A stretch of 64,000 nucleotides of DNA from CAZRGZ01 sp964599775 (GTDB lineage Bacteria > Patescibacteriota > Saccharimonadia > Saccharimonadales > Saccharimonadaceae): NCBI GenBank assembly GCA_964599775.1, contig CAZRGZ010000003.1:31471-95470 (forward strand), written 5' to 3'. Both the position numbers and the translations under genes were made by a program. Below are positions 26,561 to 34,547 of this stretch, piece after piece. Under the pieces are notes generated by a model. That model was not told the DNA's origin. It made no database searches and saw only the letters and a program-made list of their open reading frames with translations. Position 1 is the stretch's first letter; every line of letters begins with the position of its first letter.

Positions 26561-26820
26561 GTAAAATTTTTTTGGCCTGCGACGCTTCTTACATTACTAC
26601 TATTATTGACCGGCTTCATGCGGAAAAATTAATTGAGCGCCACGAATCGTCTGACGATCGTCGTATTAAAATGATTAGCCTTACTAAAAAGGGTGAGCAC
26701 GTGCGCCAGCTTGCGATTAATCACCTGCCAGACTTTCCGCCCTTCAAGCAACTTTCTCCCACAGAATACCAGGTACTGCACAAATTGCTTGCAAAAATGC
26801 TTGCCGCGACAAAAAAGTAG
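26560..26820 (+). pseudogene. C-terminal part of a MarR-family regulator
   Basis: About 85 residues covering the recognition helix and wing of a MarR winged helix (YITTIIDRLHAEKLIERHESSDDRRIKMISLTKKG) and the dimerisation helix. The N-terminal helices, about 50-60 residues, are missing, and upstream sequence belongs to a different gene fragment. The best in-frame start is TTG 26572 without a clear ribosome site. Probably a truncated, non-functional gene; converges with nnrD with no spacer. Confidence 0.6.
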
Positions 26821-27654
26821 CTATGCTAAAGTCCGCAATACCTCTGGAATTGCGGCGATCACATCGTGCGCCATCACGCTAGGTTCGGTATATTGCACTG
26901 CCGCGCGCTCGCCTGCGAGGCCATGAACATACACGGCCATTTGTGCCGCTTCTGCCGGTGCCACACCTTGCGCGACAACGCCAGCAATCATACCCGCCAG
27001 CACATCACCCGTTCCAGCCGTCGCAAGGGCTGGTGTATTAGTTTGGTTTTCGTACATTGCACCAGATGATGCCACAAAGGTGGGGTTGCCTTTGAGTACT
27101 ATAGTTGTGTGATATTTTTCTGCAAAATCCTCAGCATCGTCTATATTTGCCTCGTCTTTTGCAATTAAATCAGCAAATTCGCCGCTGTGCGGTGTGAAAA
27201 TACAACCACTATTACGCTGAACAATCTCACTTATATCTGCTGGTCGATCACTCAAAGCTCGCAGCGCACCGGCATCAATTACCATCGGTTGCGCGATATT
27301 TTTCATGCATTGGCGCAAGAACTCATGCCATTTTTCAGCCATGCCTGAGCCAACCGTCACTGCGGAAACATGACGCCGTTCAATAAAATCAACAATGCGC
27401 TGGCAAGAGGCATCTGTCGCCTCGCTGATTGCGGCAAATGTCATCACCTCAGGTATCTCGCCAGCAATTCTTTCCACGACATCATGTGTCGAGGCAATGG
27501 TCACCAACCCGGCTCCAATGCGCATCGCGGCCTCGGCCCCTAGCATGGGCGCGCCCTCCATGCCGTCGCTCCCGCCAATTATCAGCACGTGGCCAAAGTC
27601 GTATTTATGGGCGCTAGAATCACGCTGTAATAGTTTTTGCCATGCTTGTTCCAT
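26821..27654 (-). CDS. nnrD: ADP/ATP-dependent NAD(P)H-hydrate dehydratase
   Basis: Repairs hydrated NADH/NADPH. The 277 residues have the ribokinase-like YjeF C-terminal fold: GGSDGMEGAPML (about 28-40), AALRAGAGL-type segment, FTPHSGEF, and the catalytic/nucleotide motif GTGDVLAG near residue 217. The usual NAD(P)H-hydrate epimerase (NnrE) domain is not fused and not seen nearby. The 5' end overlaps the C39-like gene by 35 nt; codon 1 could also be a later start. Confidence 0.9.
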   Translation of the reverse strand: MEQAWQKLLQRDSSAHKYDFGHVLIIGGSDGMEGAPMLGAEAAMRIGAGLVTIASTHDVVERIAGEIPEVMTFAAISEATDASCQRIVDFIERRHVSAVTVGSGMAEKWHEFLRQCMKNIAQPMVIDAGALRALSDRPADISEIVQRNSGCIFTPHSGEFADLIAKDEANIDDAEDFAEKYHTTIVLKGNPTFVASSGAMYENQTNTPALATAGTGDVLAGMIAGVVAQGVAPAEAAQMAVYVHGLAGERAAVQYTEPSVMAHDVIAAIPEVLRTLA

Positions 27655-28297
27655 ACTTATCTCCGCTTTTATTGTTTACTGCAAAATAATTTTTCGCATT
27701 TTCATTTGGATACGCCCACGCTTTTTCAAAAACGTCAGATGTCACATGCTGGGCTTCTATTCCCGGCGGGCCTGGGTTATGCAAGGTAAACCCCTTATCA
27801 TCGTAATCTATCAGCAATACAAAGTGCCCCACATAGCCCTCACGCCCTGCAAGCGTATGGGAGTTCACGTTACAAACTACAAGGTCACCGCCGTCTAACT
27901 TCTGCTTCAACTCTGCCTGGCTAGGAACACGTGCTTCAGTGGTAATATTTTTCAGCAGTTCACGAGCATAATGGTATTCTTGCTCAATATCGCTATGTTC
28001 TATCTGTTTGCGCGCTACAGTCTCTCCTGACCGCTCAATCAAATACTCTTCGCCCTCTGTGATAAAACGTTCGTAATCAAAATCTTCCACATTCAGTAGC
28101 TCGAGCCCGCTTTGCTGCAGCCACACCATCCCCGCCATTGGCCATGTCCATAGCCCTTCAGCTTTGGCTGAAGCTTGCCGTAATTCCTGCCAGCTGTACT
28201 CACGCTGCGGATGGAAATATTTCATAATCATTCTTAAGCACGCCTGGTAGCAGTGTGTGTTATCGATATTGGCGTAGAAAGGAACCGCTTGTTTCAT
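27620..28297 (-). CDS. C39-like papain-fold cysteine peptidase domain protein
   Basis: 225 residues. THCYQACLRMIMKYF (near 15-28) fits the Q/C motif of peptidase C39-like proteins, with Cys16 or Cys20 as nucleophile. GHFVLLIDYDDKGFTLHNPG near 160-180 supplies the His and Asn/Asp. No signal peptide or ABC transporter domain, unlike bacteriocin exporters of the C39 family. Sits between a pentapeptide-repeat gene (3 nt upstream) and nnrD (overlap). Substrate unknown. Confidence 0.75.
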   Translation of the reverse strand: MKQAVPFYANIDNTHCYQACLRMIMKYFHPQREYSWQELRQASAKAEGLWTWPMAGMVWLQQSGLELLNVEDFDYERFITEGEEYLIERSGETVARKQIEHSDIEQEYHYARELLKNITTEARVPSQAELKQKLDGGDLVVCNVNSHTLAGREGYVGHFVLLIDYDDKGFTLHNPGPPGIEAQHVTSDVFEKAWAYPNENAKNYFAVNNKSGDKYGTSMAKTITA

Positions 28298-28300
28298 GTT

Positions 28301-28939
28301 TTACTCTTCTACCTTTATGCCTATTTCCAGCGCCATATGAGCCGCTGCTTGTATAAGCTGCGTATTATCTATGGTCGCGCCTTTTAGGCTTTGCCAGCCA
28401 CTGAGGCTCATAATGTCGGAACCACGAAGGTCAAGCGAGGCGATTTTGGCCGTATCAAAAATAGTTCTCTCTAGCGTGCAGCCACGCATTTCTACCCCTT
28501 TCAGTTCAGCACTGTAAAAATCGGCTTCCGCTAGTGAACAATCTTCAAACCGCACCCGGTGTAATTTTGCAAAGCGAAAATTAGCTAAATCTAGCTTGCA
28601 ATTTCGAAAAGTAACATCCTTGAGCACACTTTTGCTCATATCCACGCCATCCAAACGGCATTTTGTGAAAACTGTGCGCATGAGTGATGCGTCATTACAA
28701 CGGGCTGCGGTAAACTGTGTATTTTCCACCCGTACATCTAGCGTTTGGAGCTTGCTAAGGTTAGCTTGCATAAAGATACAGTCATCTACTACCACTTCAT
28801 CCCAGGTGGTATTATCAAATATTACTTCCGTTGCATCAATGCCATCGAGCTGTATTTTCGAAAGCTTTTCTTCCTTCGGTAGCATCGTTACCTCAGTGAG
28901 ATCGCTTGAGATATCTGGCTCTCGTATCGCTTTATTCAT
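28301..28939 (-). CDS. Pentapeptide-repeat protein
   Basis: 212 residues of A(D/N)Lxx-type repeats (for example LDLANFRFAKLHRVRFEDCSLAEADFY), predicted to form a right-handed quadrilateral beta-helix. Some relatives protect DNA gyrase, but most have no known role. I took ATG 28939 (MNKAIREP). TAAAAT lies 7 nt upstream, which fits a leaderless transcript and excludes the longer GTG start at 28963. First gene of an apparent three-gene unit with the C39-like gene and nnrD. Confidence 0.85.
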   Translation of the reverse strand: MNKAIREPDISSDLTEVTMLPKEEKLSKIQLDGIDATEVIFDNTTWDEVVVDDCIFMQANLSKLQTLDVRVENTQFTAARCNDASLMRTVFTKCRLDGVDMSKSVLKDVTFRNCKLDLANFRFAKLHRVRFEDCSLAEADFYSAELKGVEMRGCTLERTIFDTAKIASLDLRGSDIMSLSGWQSLKGATIDNTQLIQAAAHMALEIGIKVEE

Positions 28940-29093
28940 CACCTCTATTTTATCATGCCACAACTAAAGCTGAATGGCGCGTCCTTGGTCCTCCGCTGAA
29001 GAACGAGCCTTTCATCAGGTAACCTAAAGACAATAATGGTGAACTTTTGAGTAGTAGCCATATTGCTAGTTTAGTAAACCGCTACACAGGATG

Positions 29094-29624
29094 TTAAGCA
29101 AAATCATTAATATATTTCTGTGCTTTCTTAACAATAGTATTGGATTTATGGTGGAGCTGTATCCTGAGTAAATCAACGAGTGCGTCTTTTGAAAAGTCGC
29201 CATTTTGGGTAAAGTACATCAGTGTTTTCATAGAGTTTGCAGCTACTATCCAATCAATCTCATGAGAAGAAAGTACCTTTACTAGCCACGACAACGCTTT
29301 TCGTTTTTGCTCGTCCGTTAGGTTCACTTCTTGGTAAATTTGTGCGAGATGCCACTGTATTGACGGTTGTTGATCAAGGCCGGATAATTCCGCCTGCATT
29401 TTATTGATATACGGCTCAATCCATTCAGGATGCTGCCGGCACACCTTCTCAAAAGCATCCGCCGCACGCATACGCACCCACGGGTCTTGGCTGAACATGC
29501 AATCATAAAGCTCGTTTAACAGTGTTTTATCTTTCAAAACTTCGCGAATAACCTCGTCTACCTTGCCTAGTGAATTTGATTTTCCGCCAATAGAGAGTGT
29601 TTCTTCCATTTTTTGAATCGTCAT
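29094..29624 (-). CDS. HEAT-repeat-like helical protein
   Basis: 176 residues, all helical, with HEAT-like pairs (SQDPWVRMRAADAFEKVCRQHP; HEIDWIVAANSMKTLMYF). Such repeats usually mediate protein or nucleic-acid contacts; no catalytic motif seen. TATGAT lies 6 nt before the ATG, supporting leaderless expression and this start. Stands alone between the pentapeptide unit and the muramidase-like gene. Confidence 0.7.
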   Translation of the reverse strand: MTIQKMEETLSIGGKSNSLGKVDEVIREVLKDKTLLNELYDCMFSQDPWVRMRAADAFEKVCRQHPEWIEPYINKMQAELSGLDQQPSIQWHLAQIYQEVNLTDEQKRKALSWLVKVLSSHEIDWIVAANSMKTLMYFTQNGDFSKDALVDLLRIQLHHKSNTIVKKAQKYINDFA

Positions 29625-29702
29625 ACCATTATCATAGCAGTATATTCTTGTAAAAGTACCGTTTTTACAATTAAGTTAACACACGAATATTTTTTGCCAA
29701 AT

Positions 29703-30383
29703 CTACTTTGGGCTAATAGCCTCGATTGCGTTTAATACTTCATCAACCTTAACAAGCGATTTATTCAGCCCATCTGAGGCGTAATAGCTGTCCTGCGGGT
29801 TTTTGCCTGTCACCTGCGGCAACGCTGCCCACTCTTTCGCAAGATTAGCGGCTAACTCTTCGCGAGTAAGCTCGCCATTAATGTATGCTTCAGCGCCGCG
29901 CCGCTCAATGAGCGCTGCAGCCAGTTTATCTTGCGTAGGCGGGTCAAATGGCTGGCTAGGAGGGATGCCTAGCTCGTCGACTAAACCTTTGAGTGTGGTA
30001 TCGATGATCTGGTATTTACCCACAGCATTGCTTGGACTACCTTGGCGTACATAATCTGACTGCCATTGCATGACCTCTGCGATCGGCATTTCGGTGAATT
30101 TAATCGACGAGTTGTCTGCGTTGCCAAAATACGCATTATAATTACCCTTACTTTCCGCCTCGGCAATCAGGCGAAGTAGCGGCGTGTAAGTGGCAGGGTC
30201 GACAGTGAGCCGTTGATTGTGCATATTTACAGCATAAGTGAATATGCCGATAAGAAGAAGTGCGGTAAGTACTGCTGGTGTAATACCGCCATTTCTTTGC
30301 CAACGTTGAACAGACCGAAGAAATTTTCGTTTAAATTTCAATATAGTTCGGCGTTTTATGATGGTCACATGATTCCTGTTCAC
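29703..30383 (-). CDS. Membrane-anchored lysozyme-like (GH104-type) muralytic protein
   Basis: 226 residues: basic N-terminus, one transmembrane helix (about 36-53), then a lysozyme-fold domain (about 66-215) with LLRLIAEAESKGNYNAYFGN, MQWQ, and SNAVGKYQIIDTTL. The Glu in AEAESKG fits the catalytic acid of GH104/phage endolysin-type muramidases. It would act outside the cell on peptidoglycan. GTG 30383 is supported by CATAAT 6 nt upstream. It could remodel the cell's own wall or, in an epibiont, act on a neighbour's wall; the latter is inference. Confidence 0.8.
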   Translation of the reverse strand: MNRNHVTIIKRRTILKFKRKFLRSVQRWQRNGGITPAVLTALLLIGIFTYAVNMHNQRLTVDPATYTPLLRLIAEAESKGNYNAYFGNADNSSIKFTEMPIAEVMQWQSDYVRQGSPSNAVGKYQIIDTTLKGLVDELGIPPSQPFDPPTQDKLAAALIERRGAEAYINGELTREELAANLAKEWAALPQVTGKNPQDSYYASDGLNKSLVKVDEVLNAIEAISPK

Positions 30384-30471
30384 GACTCAATTATGAAGCT
30401 AAGCGCTACGTGATCGGGTAAGCCATTAATAGCCGCCTAGGTTGAGGCTTGTTATTTTATTTTGCATACCT

Positions 30472-30705
30472 TTAATCATAACAAAAAGTGCTTTCGGTCG
30501 TATAGCAGTTGCGCCTAGAAGATATATCGGTTAAACCTAAAACAACAGCTCGATCCATTGCCATGGAAAACAACCCTTGAATATTTCTAATATAAGAAGA
30601 ACGATACTTCTTTTTAGATAATGCTAATTGCCATTCTTGAACATGAATTGGGGTAATTTCTGATGTGAATAAGGTTGTTTTTGAACAAAATATTGTGTCA
30701 ACCAA
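30472..30705 (-). pseudogene. Tyrosine recombinase remnant (N-terminal SAM-like domain)
   Basis: About 77 residues with ITPIHVQEWQLALSKKKYRSSYIRNIQGLFSMAMDRAV, the typical core-binding domain of phage integrases. No catalytic domain (R-H-R-Y) follows; the frame stops after a few more residues. AT-rich composition differs from the neighbours. Probably debris of an element that integrated near tRNA-Gly (31985-32060). Confidence 0.6.
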
Positions 30706-30733
30706 TTAAAAATGGAATAGGAAGTAGGCAAGC

Positions 30734-30820
30734 TTATTTCTTATTCTTATTATTGATAATAAACAAAGCAAAGACTGCAGCAAAACAACTAAATACACCT
30801 ATCCATAAAACAGTTTCCAA
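30734..30820 (-). CDS. Possible 28-aa hydrophobic peptide
   Basis: TTG 30820 to TAA 30734: METVLWIGVFSCFAAVFALF then a short basic end (IINNKNKK). AAGGAG lies 9 nt before the TTG. One membrane helix, like many small peptides of low-GC Gram-positive bacteria. Short, so uncertain. Confidence 0.35.
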   Translation of the reverse strand: METVLWIGVFSCFAAVFALFIINNKNKK

Positions 30821-30943
30821 AATGATCTACTCCTTGTTAATAAATTTATACCGCACTCCAAGTAACTGGTTATTGAAAAATCACCTCTTTATGAAAAGAG
30901 ATAGAGTTCCAAAAAGAAACTTCCAGTGCGAGCTCATTAACAA

Positions 30944-31345
30944 TTAAGATGTTTTAATAATATAAGAAGTGATTGCTTTAATTTTTGAATTTTTACCAAA
31001 GCCTCTGAAGTTATATACATCGCAAAAAGCAACACTTTCCTTATCGTTTAGTATTAAAGTTCCATTTACAGAACCTGTATTTCCGTGTGTGATGATGTTC
31101 TGTATACGTAACTGTTGAACTTTACGATTTTTCATTTGATGTAACGCTTTTTCAAAATCACCTTTTCCCCGAATTAGTTTATCACCGATGATTTCCCAAA
31201 CCACATCATCTGTCATCCAATCCATACAAAATTCTATTTCATTTTTGACAAAAGCGATACTAAGATCTCTAAGCAGCTCTTTTTTAGGTGAGTTTCCACA
31301 ATTCTCAGCACATTCTATCTTTATATTTTCAGAATGAGTCTCCAT
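30944..31345 (-). CDS. SnoaL/NTF2-like protein
   Basis: 133 residues from ATG 31345 (METHSENIK). I preferred it over the ATG three codons earlier because AAGGAG would abut that one with no spacer. The NTF2-like fold is suggested by the N-terminal helix pair (LLRDLSIAFVKNEIEFCMDWMTDDVVWEIIG) and the closing beta sheet. Such proteins are often enzymes or stress proteins with no shared chemistry. AT-rich codon use and the strong SD resemble Firmicutes genes, and it lies among integrase debris, so recent transfer is likely. Confidence 0.7.
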   Translation of the reverse strand: METHSENIKIECAENCGNSPKKELLRDLSIAFVKNEIEFCMDWMTDDVVWEIIGDKLIRGKGDFEKALHQMKNRKVQQLRIQNIITHGNTGSVNGTLILNDKESVAFCDVYNFRGFGKNSKIKAITSYIIKTS

Positions 31346-31423
31346 TGTCTCCATCTCCTTCTTTGGTTATATAATACTATCTTTAAATACTATTATTTCA
31401 AAATCCGCAATTCAAGCAAATAT

Positions 31424-31666
31424 TTAGTAGAATATCAAACCAATGACCTCGGTGATGGACTTATCATCGAAGGTTGCTGTTTCACCAACCTTAAACTCGG
31501 TTTTTTCTTCAGGCTTATCGCTTTGACTGTCGCTTGCATTAGTGTCTATACTAGTTGCAGTATTGTCTTTACCTCCGGTCATTGCACCACCTACGCCAAT
31601 AAGTACTATGGCTACGATAACCCATACCTATACACGTTTATACCAAGCTTTCTTATTTTGACTCAT
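31424..31666 (-). pseudogene. DUF4352-like membrane/secreted protein with internal stop
   Basis: Starts MSQNKKAWYKRV at ATG 31666 after AAAGGAG, then an in-frame TAG, then VWVIVAIVLIGVGGAM (membrane anchor), an acidic linker rich in Asp/Ser/Glu and EFKVGETATFDDKSITEV, typical of the start of DUF4352 domains. It ends after 81 codons, well short of a full domain. Both the early stop and the truncation indicate decay. Confidence 0.6.
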
Positions 31667-31984
31667 TATAAAATGCTCCTTTCTTGATGACATTTGTCAT
31701 CAATATATCACATTTACTTACAATGTCAGTGGTTGATTACATTTGTACTCAATACATTAGCGATATTTCGCTGGAACAGCTTTTCAAGGGCCTTTGAAAC
31801 TGCATGGCGGTAGAATCTTCGTATTAGGAATAGTGAAAGCGGGTAAGGAGACTCTAAACTCTTGACCCGCCGGAGGCTGGTACAAGAGCTGCTCCTGGCG
31901 ATTTTTATATTTTATGAGGCCAGGAGTTAGAGAACTCACACACAAACCATAGAAAAACCCGGTCACAGGGACCGAGTTTTTCTA
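31667..31984. repeat. Non-coding stretch with partial copies of tRNA-Gly
   Basis: 31839-31857 repeats the 3' end of tRNA-Gly in direct orientation (gcgggtaaggagactctaa). 31914-31932 is an inverted 19-nt copy of 32002-32020 inside the tRNA. A terminator for tRNA-Gly occupies 31947-31988. Looks like an attachment-site scar. No gene seen. Confidence 0.6.
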
Positions 31985-31988
31985 TGGT
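31947..31988 (-). terminator. Terminator of tRNA-Gly, arm overlapping the CCA end
   Basis: Stem accatagaaaaa-cccggtc / ggaccgag-tttttctatggt around ACAG. The 5' arm on the transcript is the tRNA's own CCA end. Confidence 0.75.
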
Positions 31989-32060
31989 GCGGGTAAGGAG
32001 ACTCTAACTCCTGGCCTCATCCTTGGCAAGGATGCGCTCTAACAACTGAGCTATACCCGC
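31985..32060 (-). tRNA. tRNA-Gly, anticodon GCC
   Basis: 76 nt with encoded CCA; acceptor gcgggta/tacccgc, anticodon loop TTGCCAA, T arm with GTTAGAGTC, a slightly unusual T loop. Reads GGC/GGU. Confidence 0.93.
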
Positions 32061-32096
32061 GTAACAACCGTATTATAGCGAATTTTATGCGACGTT

Positions 32097-32630
32097 TCAA
32101 GAGGCCGCGGTAGTTCTGGTGAATAAGCCCGGATACTTTACAACCAAGCCATTATCGTCAACAGTGATTATAGCCTCAAAATCGGCACTTGGCTGTTCAA
32201 ATTTCCATTCATACTGTGAAATCCGTGTGTATATTTGGCGTTCCTTGCTGAGCGCTAGGTCAGGGGCGTTAATATAGGCGACCCCTATAGTCGCGATCTC
32301 GCCTACAGCCAGCTGGAGCCGACGAATCGGCAGCGTGTTTGAAAACGGCGTGGCGCGAAAATCAACATCGATACAGCCCTGAATGCTTTTTATCTCTTTC
32401 CCATCTACATCCTTCCAGTGACCCTGACCGTCGGTATAAATACCAAGCCGACGGTCTGACGCATTTTCCTGAATAGACACTTCGCGTACATGCCAGTTTT
32501 TGTCGCAAACAATTCTATACGCCGCATCCCACTTGGCTAAGGAGGTCTTCTGCGAGTTGACGAACGACATTAAATGGCCAAGCCCCTCGTGTGCCTCCAC
32601 AAAAAGAGCAACACGCTTCTTAGATTGCAT
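32097..32630 (-). CDS. Putative glycolipid-binding family protein (PF06475-like)
   Basis: 178 residues from ATG 32630 (MQSKKRV), chosen because it falls 9 nt after the stop of the upstream gene. The pattern WDAAYRIVCDKNWHVREV...DGQGHWKDV...CIDVDFRATPFSNTLPIRRL...VVKYPGLFTR matches the putative glycolipid-binding family known from bacterial proteins of uncharacterised function. No signal peptide. Coupled to the rdgB-like gene. The name comes from structural similarity in the family, so true ligand is unknown. Confidence 0.75.
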   Translation of the reverse strand: MQSKKRVALFVEAHEGLGHLMSFVNSQKTSLAKWDAAYRIVCDKNWHVREVSIQENASDRRLGIYTDGQGHWKDVDGKEIKSIQGCIDVDFRATPFSNTLPIRRLQLAVGEIATIGVAYINAPDLALSKERQIYTRISQYEWKFEQPSADFEAIITVDDNGLVVKYPGLFTRTTAAS

Positions 32631-32638
32631 GGAATATT

Positions 32639-33223
32639 CTAGCTTTCCCGACTCTCCAGCCACCTAATAAACTGTGCGAACTCGGAACGATCCTTACCAG
32701 ATGTTTCCATGTGCTTCAATTCTTCTGATGTAAGAGCAGCAAGTACCTTGTCGTGATCAGGGGGCATATATATCTTCCATAGACTACTCCAGGCATTTTC
32801 AGAATCGCCCTCATAAACTTCTTGGGCAAGACGACCTGGACGGGTTTCATATACGAATGGCTTTACACCTTCCTCATCGGCATATGCGAGTGCAAGTTCA
32901 AAGTGACACGAACGGTCCTCAACCCCTTCCATGAGTTTTATGACACCGTGAGGTCCGAGCGTTTCATTGACGAATTTAATATAAGGTCCTGGAAATCCGC
33001 CGAGCGCATGAATATGAAATGAACTATCCTGTACGATGACAGGTTGGCCAACTTGCTTATAGGCGTATCCGGCCTTAAAGGTCGCGATTTCGTGTGCGTT
33101 ATTAGCCTGCACTTCGGGAATATCAAGAGATTTCTGAGTGATTTTATACTTCTTATCGTCTAAGCGGCGCATTAGGGTTTTTACCTTGCCAGCATTCCCT
33201 GTGACGAAGATGATCTCTTGCAT
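32639..33223 (-). CDS. rdgB: HAM1/RdgB-like non-canonical purine NTP pyrophosphatase
   Basis: 194 residues from ATG 33223 (MQEIIFVTGNAGK), with GAGGAG 9 nt upstream. The TGNAGK substrate loop, DIPEVQA, the QDSSFHIHAL acidic site (usually D-[TS]-G-L-E/x) and GPYIKF all fit the Maf/HAM1 fold that removes ITP/XTP from nucleotide pools. The sequence is divergent in the active-site strand (DSSFHIH where E-D-S-G is common), so specificity is uncertain. Followed closely by the glycolipid-binding-like gene. Confidence 0.78.
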   Translation of the reverse strand: MQEIIFVTGNAGKVKTLMRRLDDKKYKITQKSLDIPEVQANNAHEIATFKAGYAYKQVGQPVIVQDSSFHIHALGGFPGPYIKFVNETLGPHGVIKLMEGVEDRSCHFELALAYADEEGVKPFVYETRPGRLAQEVYEGDSENAWSSLWKIYMPPDHDKVLAALTSEELKHMETSGKDRSEFAQFIRWLESRES

Positions 33224-33372
33224 GCTCTTTAGCTCCTCTGCGTGTGCAGTTGATCGAACTATTGTCTCTATTTTATCATCTTCTAGTGCAGATAGAATAT
33301 CCAAGCATTTACAGGTCTAGGTGATTGATTTTATGAAGCAAGTTTCATTTCTGTCGCTTCGTGTCTTTGATT

Positions 33373-33868
33373 TGAATACTCTTCCTCAGTTTACCCAGCC
33401 TCTCCTCCAAGGCTGAACGGTTATAGCAATAGTACCTATACGAACGAGACGGTAACGTTCCTACTAGGCAAGGCACAGGTGAAGCAAGGCACGTACTTAA
33501 GTGGGCAAGATAAGGTAATGAACTTTGTCGATAATTGTTCTATTTCCCGACTGTGGTTTTCTATGGAAAATGGCACGAGTATCAACCAACGTGACATAGA
33601 CCGTAGCCTGCAGCATCCGCAAAAATGCGACTTGATAAGTGTAACCGCTTCAGGTAAGAGAGTCTATTTTCGCGAGGATAACCAAAACGCCTGGTTTTAT
33701 GCAAAGCTAGACCAGACGAATTTCATCATTAAATTTGATAGAATTAACACTGTGAAGTATGATCCAAATAACCGTGATGAAATATTGAAGATCATTGATT
33801 CTCTGCAGCCACTAGATAAGACAAGACTCGAGGACGGCGGTAGCTCCAGTCACGGATTTTCTTCGTAA
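33373..33868 (+). pseudogene. 5'-truncated hypothetical secreted-type protein
   Basis: Open from 33373 to TAA 33868 with convincing composition (LNGYSNSTYTNETVTFLLG...QGTYLSGQDKVMNFVDNCSISRLWFSM...DQTNFIIKFDRI) but no start codon before GTG 33479 and no ribosome site. A longer protein has probably lost its N-terminus. Family not recognised. It is followed at once by a recombinase remnant, so the boundary is likely a recombination scar. Confidence 0.4.
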
Positions 33869-33892
33869 CTGGTTCTAAAGTAAATCCGCGTT

Positions 33893-34425
33893 CCAAAGAA
33901 GGAGCTAGAGGATACTATTATTGAACTTGTAAAACGTATCACGCTTCCTCAGGCACAGATAGACATGATTAGTGAAATGGTAATGACTGAATGGGAAAAA
34001 CGCCAGAAGTTACTTAAAGAGGACATAGTGCGCTTTGACAAGCAAATTAGCGCACTGGAGTTGGAAGCCGAGCAAACCGTACGCAAAATGAAATATCTTG
34101 AATCGGAAACCGCTATTAAGTATATGGAGGAAGACCTATTGAAGATTGAGCAACGAATTAAGCAAGTGAAGGCCGACCGAGACAAGAAGGTCACACAGGA
34201 TCCAGTCAATATGGCTCAAGTTATGGATAGGGTTAAATATTTCCTGGAAAACCTAGATAAAATACTCGTAAAACAGATTGACCCGGTCAAGAAAGCGCAG
34301 TTCTTTGGCGTGTTTTTCGAGCGCATTCCAACATACGAAGAAATAAAAACTGGAACTGAAAATAAAGCCCTAATAACAGGGATCGCCGAGCTTTTTAAAC
34401 TCGGCGATCCTGATAATCCTATTAT
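33893..34425 (+). pseudogene. C-terminal remnant of a large serine recombinase
   Basis: In-frame from about 33893 (VPKKELEDTIIELVKRITLPQ): a long coiled-coil segment (EKRQKLLKEDIVRFDKQISALELEAEQT...), then VKYFLENLDKILVKQIDPVKKAQFFGVFFERIPTYEEIKTG. This matches the zinc-ribbon-distal coiled-coil and C-terminal tail of large serine recombinases. The catalytic N-terminus is absent. The frame continues into antisense tRNA-Phe up to 34489; that part is not protein. Confidence 0.65.
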
Positions 34426-34500
34426 GGTGGCTCCTCCCAGACTCGAACTGGGGACACAAGGCTCTTCAGGCCTCTGCTCTACCAACTGAGCTAAAGAGCC
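34425..34500 (-). tRNA. tRNA-Phe, anticodon GAA
   Basis: 76 nt with encoded CCA; acceptor ggctctt/aggagcc with one G-T pair, anticodon loop CTGAAGA, T arm AGTTCGAGTCT. Downstream (lower coordinates) is a strong 10-bp hairpin gatcgccgag/ctcggcgatc at 34381-34409. Confidence 0.94.
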
Positions 34501-34547
34501 ACATCACCCGATATTGTACTTCAAATCCCCTGTTTTTTCAAGTTTTG

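Noticed and set aside
31334..31687. 117-codon plus-strand frame
   Set aside because: Antisense of the DUF4352-like pseudogene, which has the SD site and a protein-like composition.
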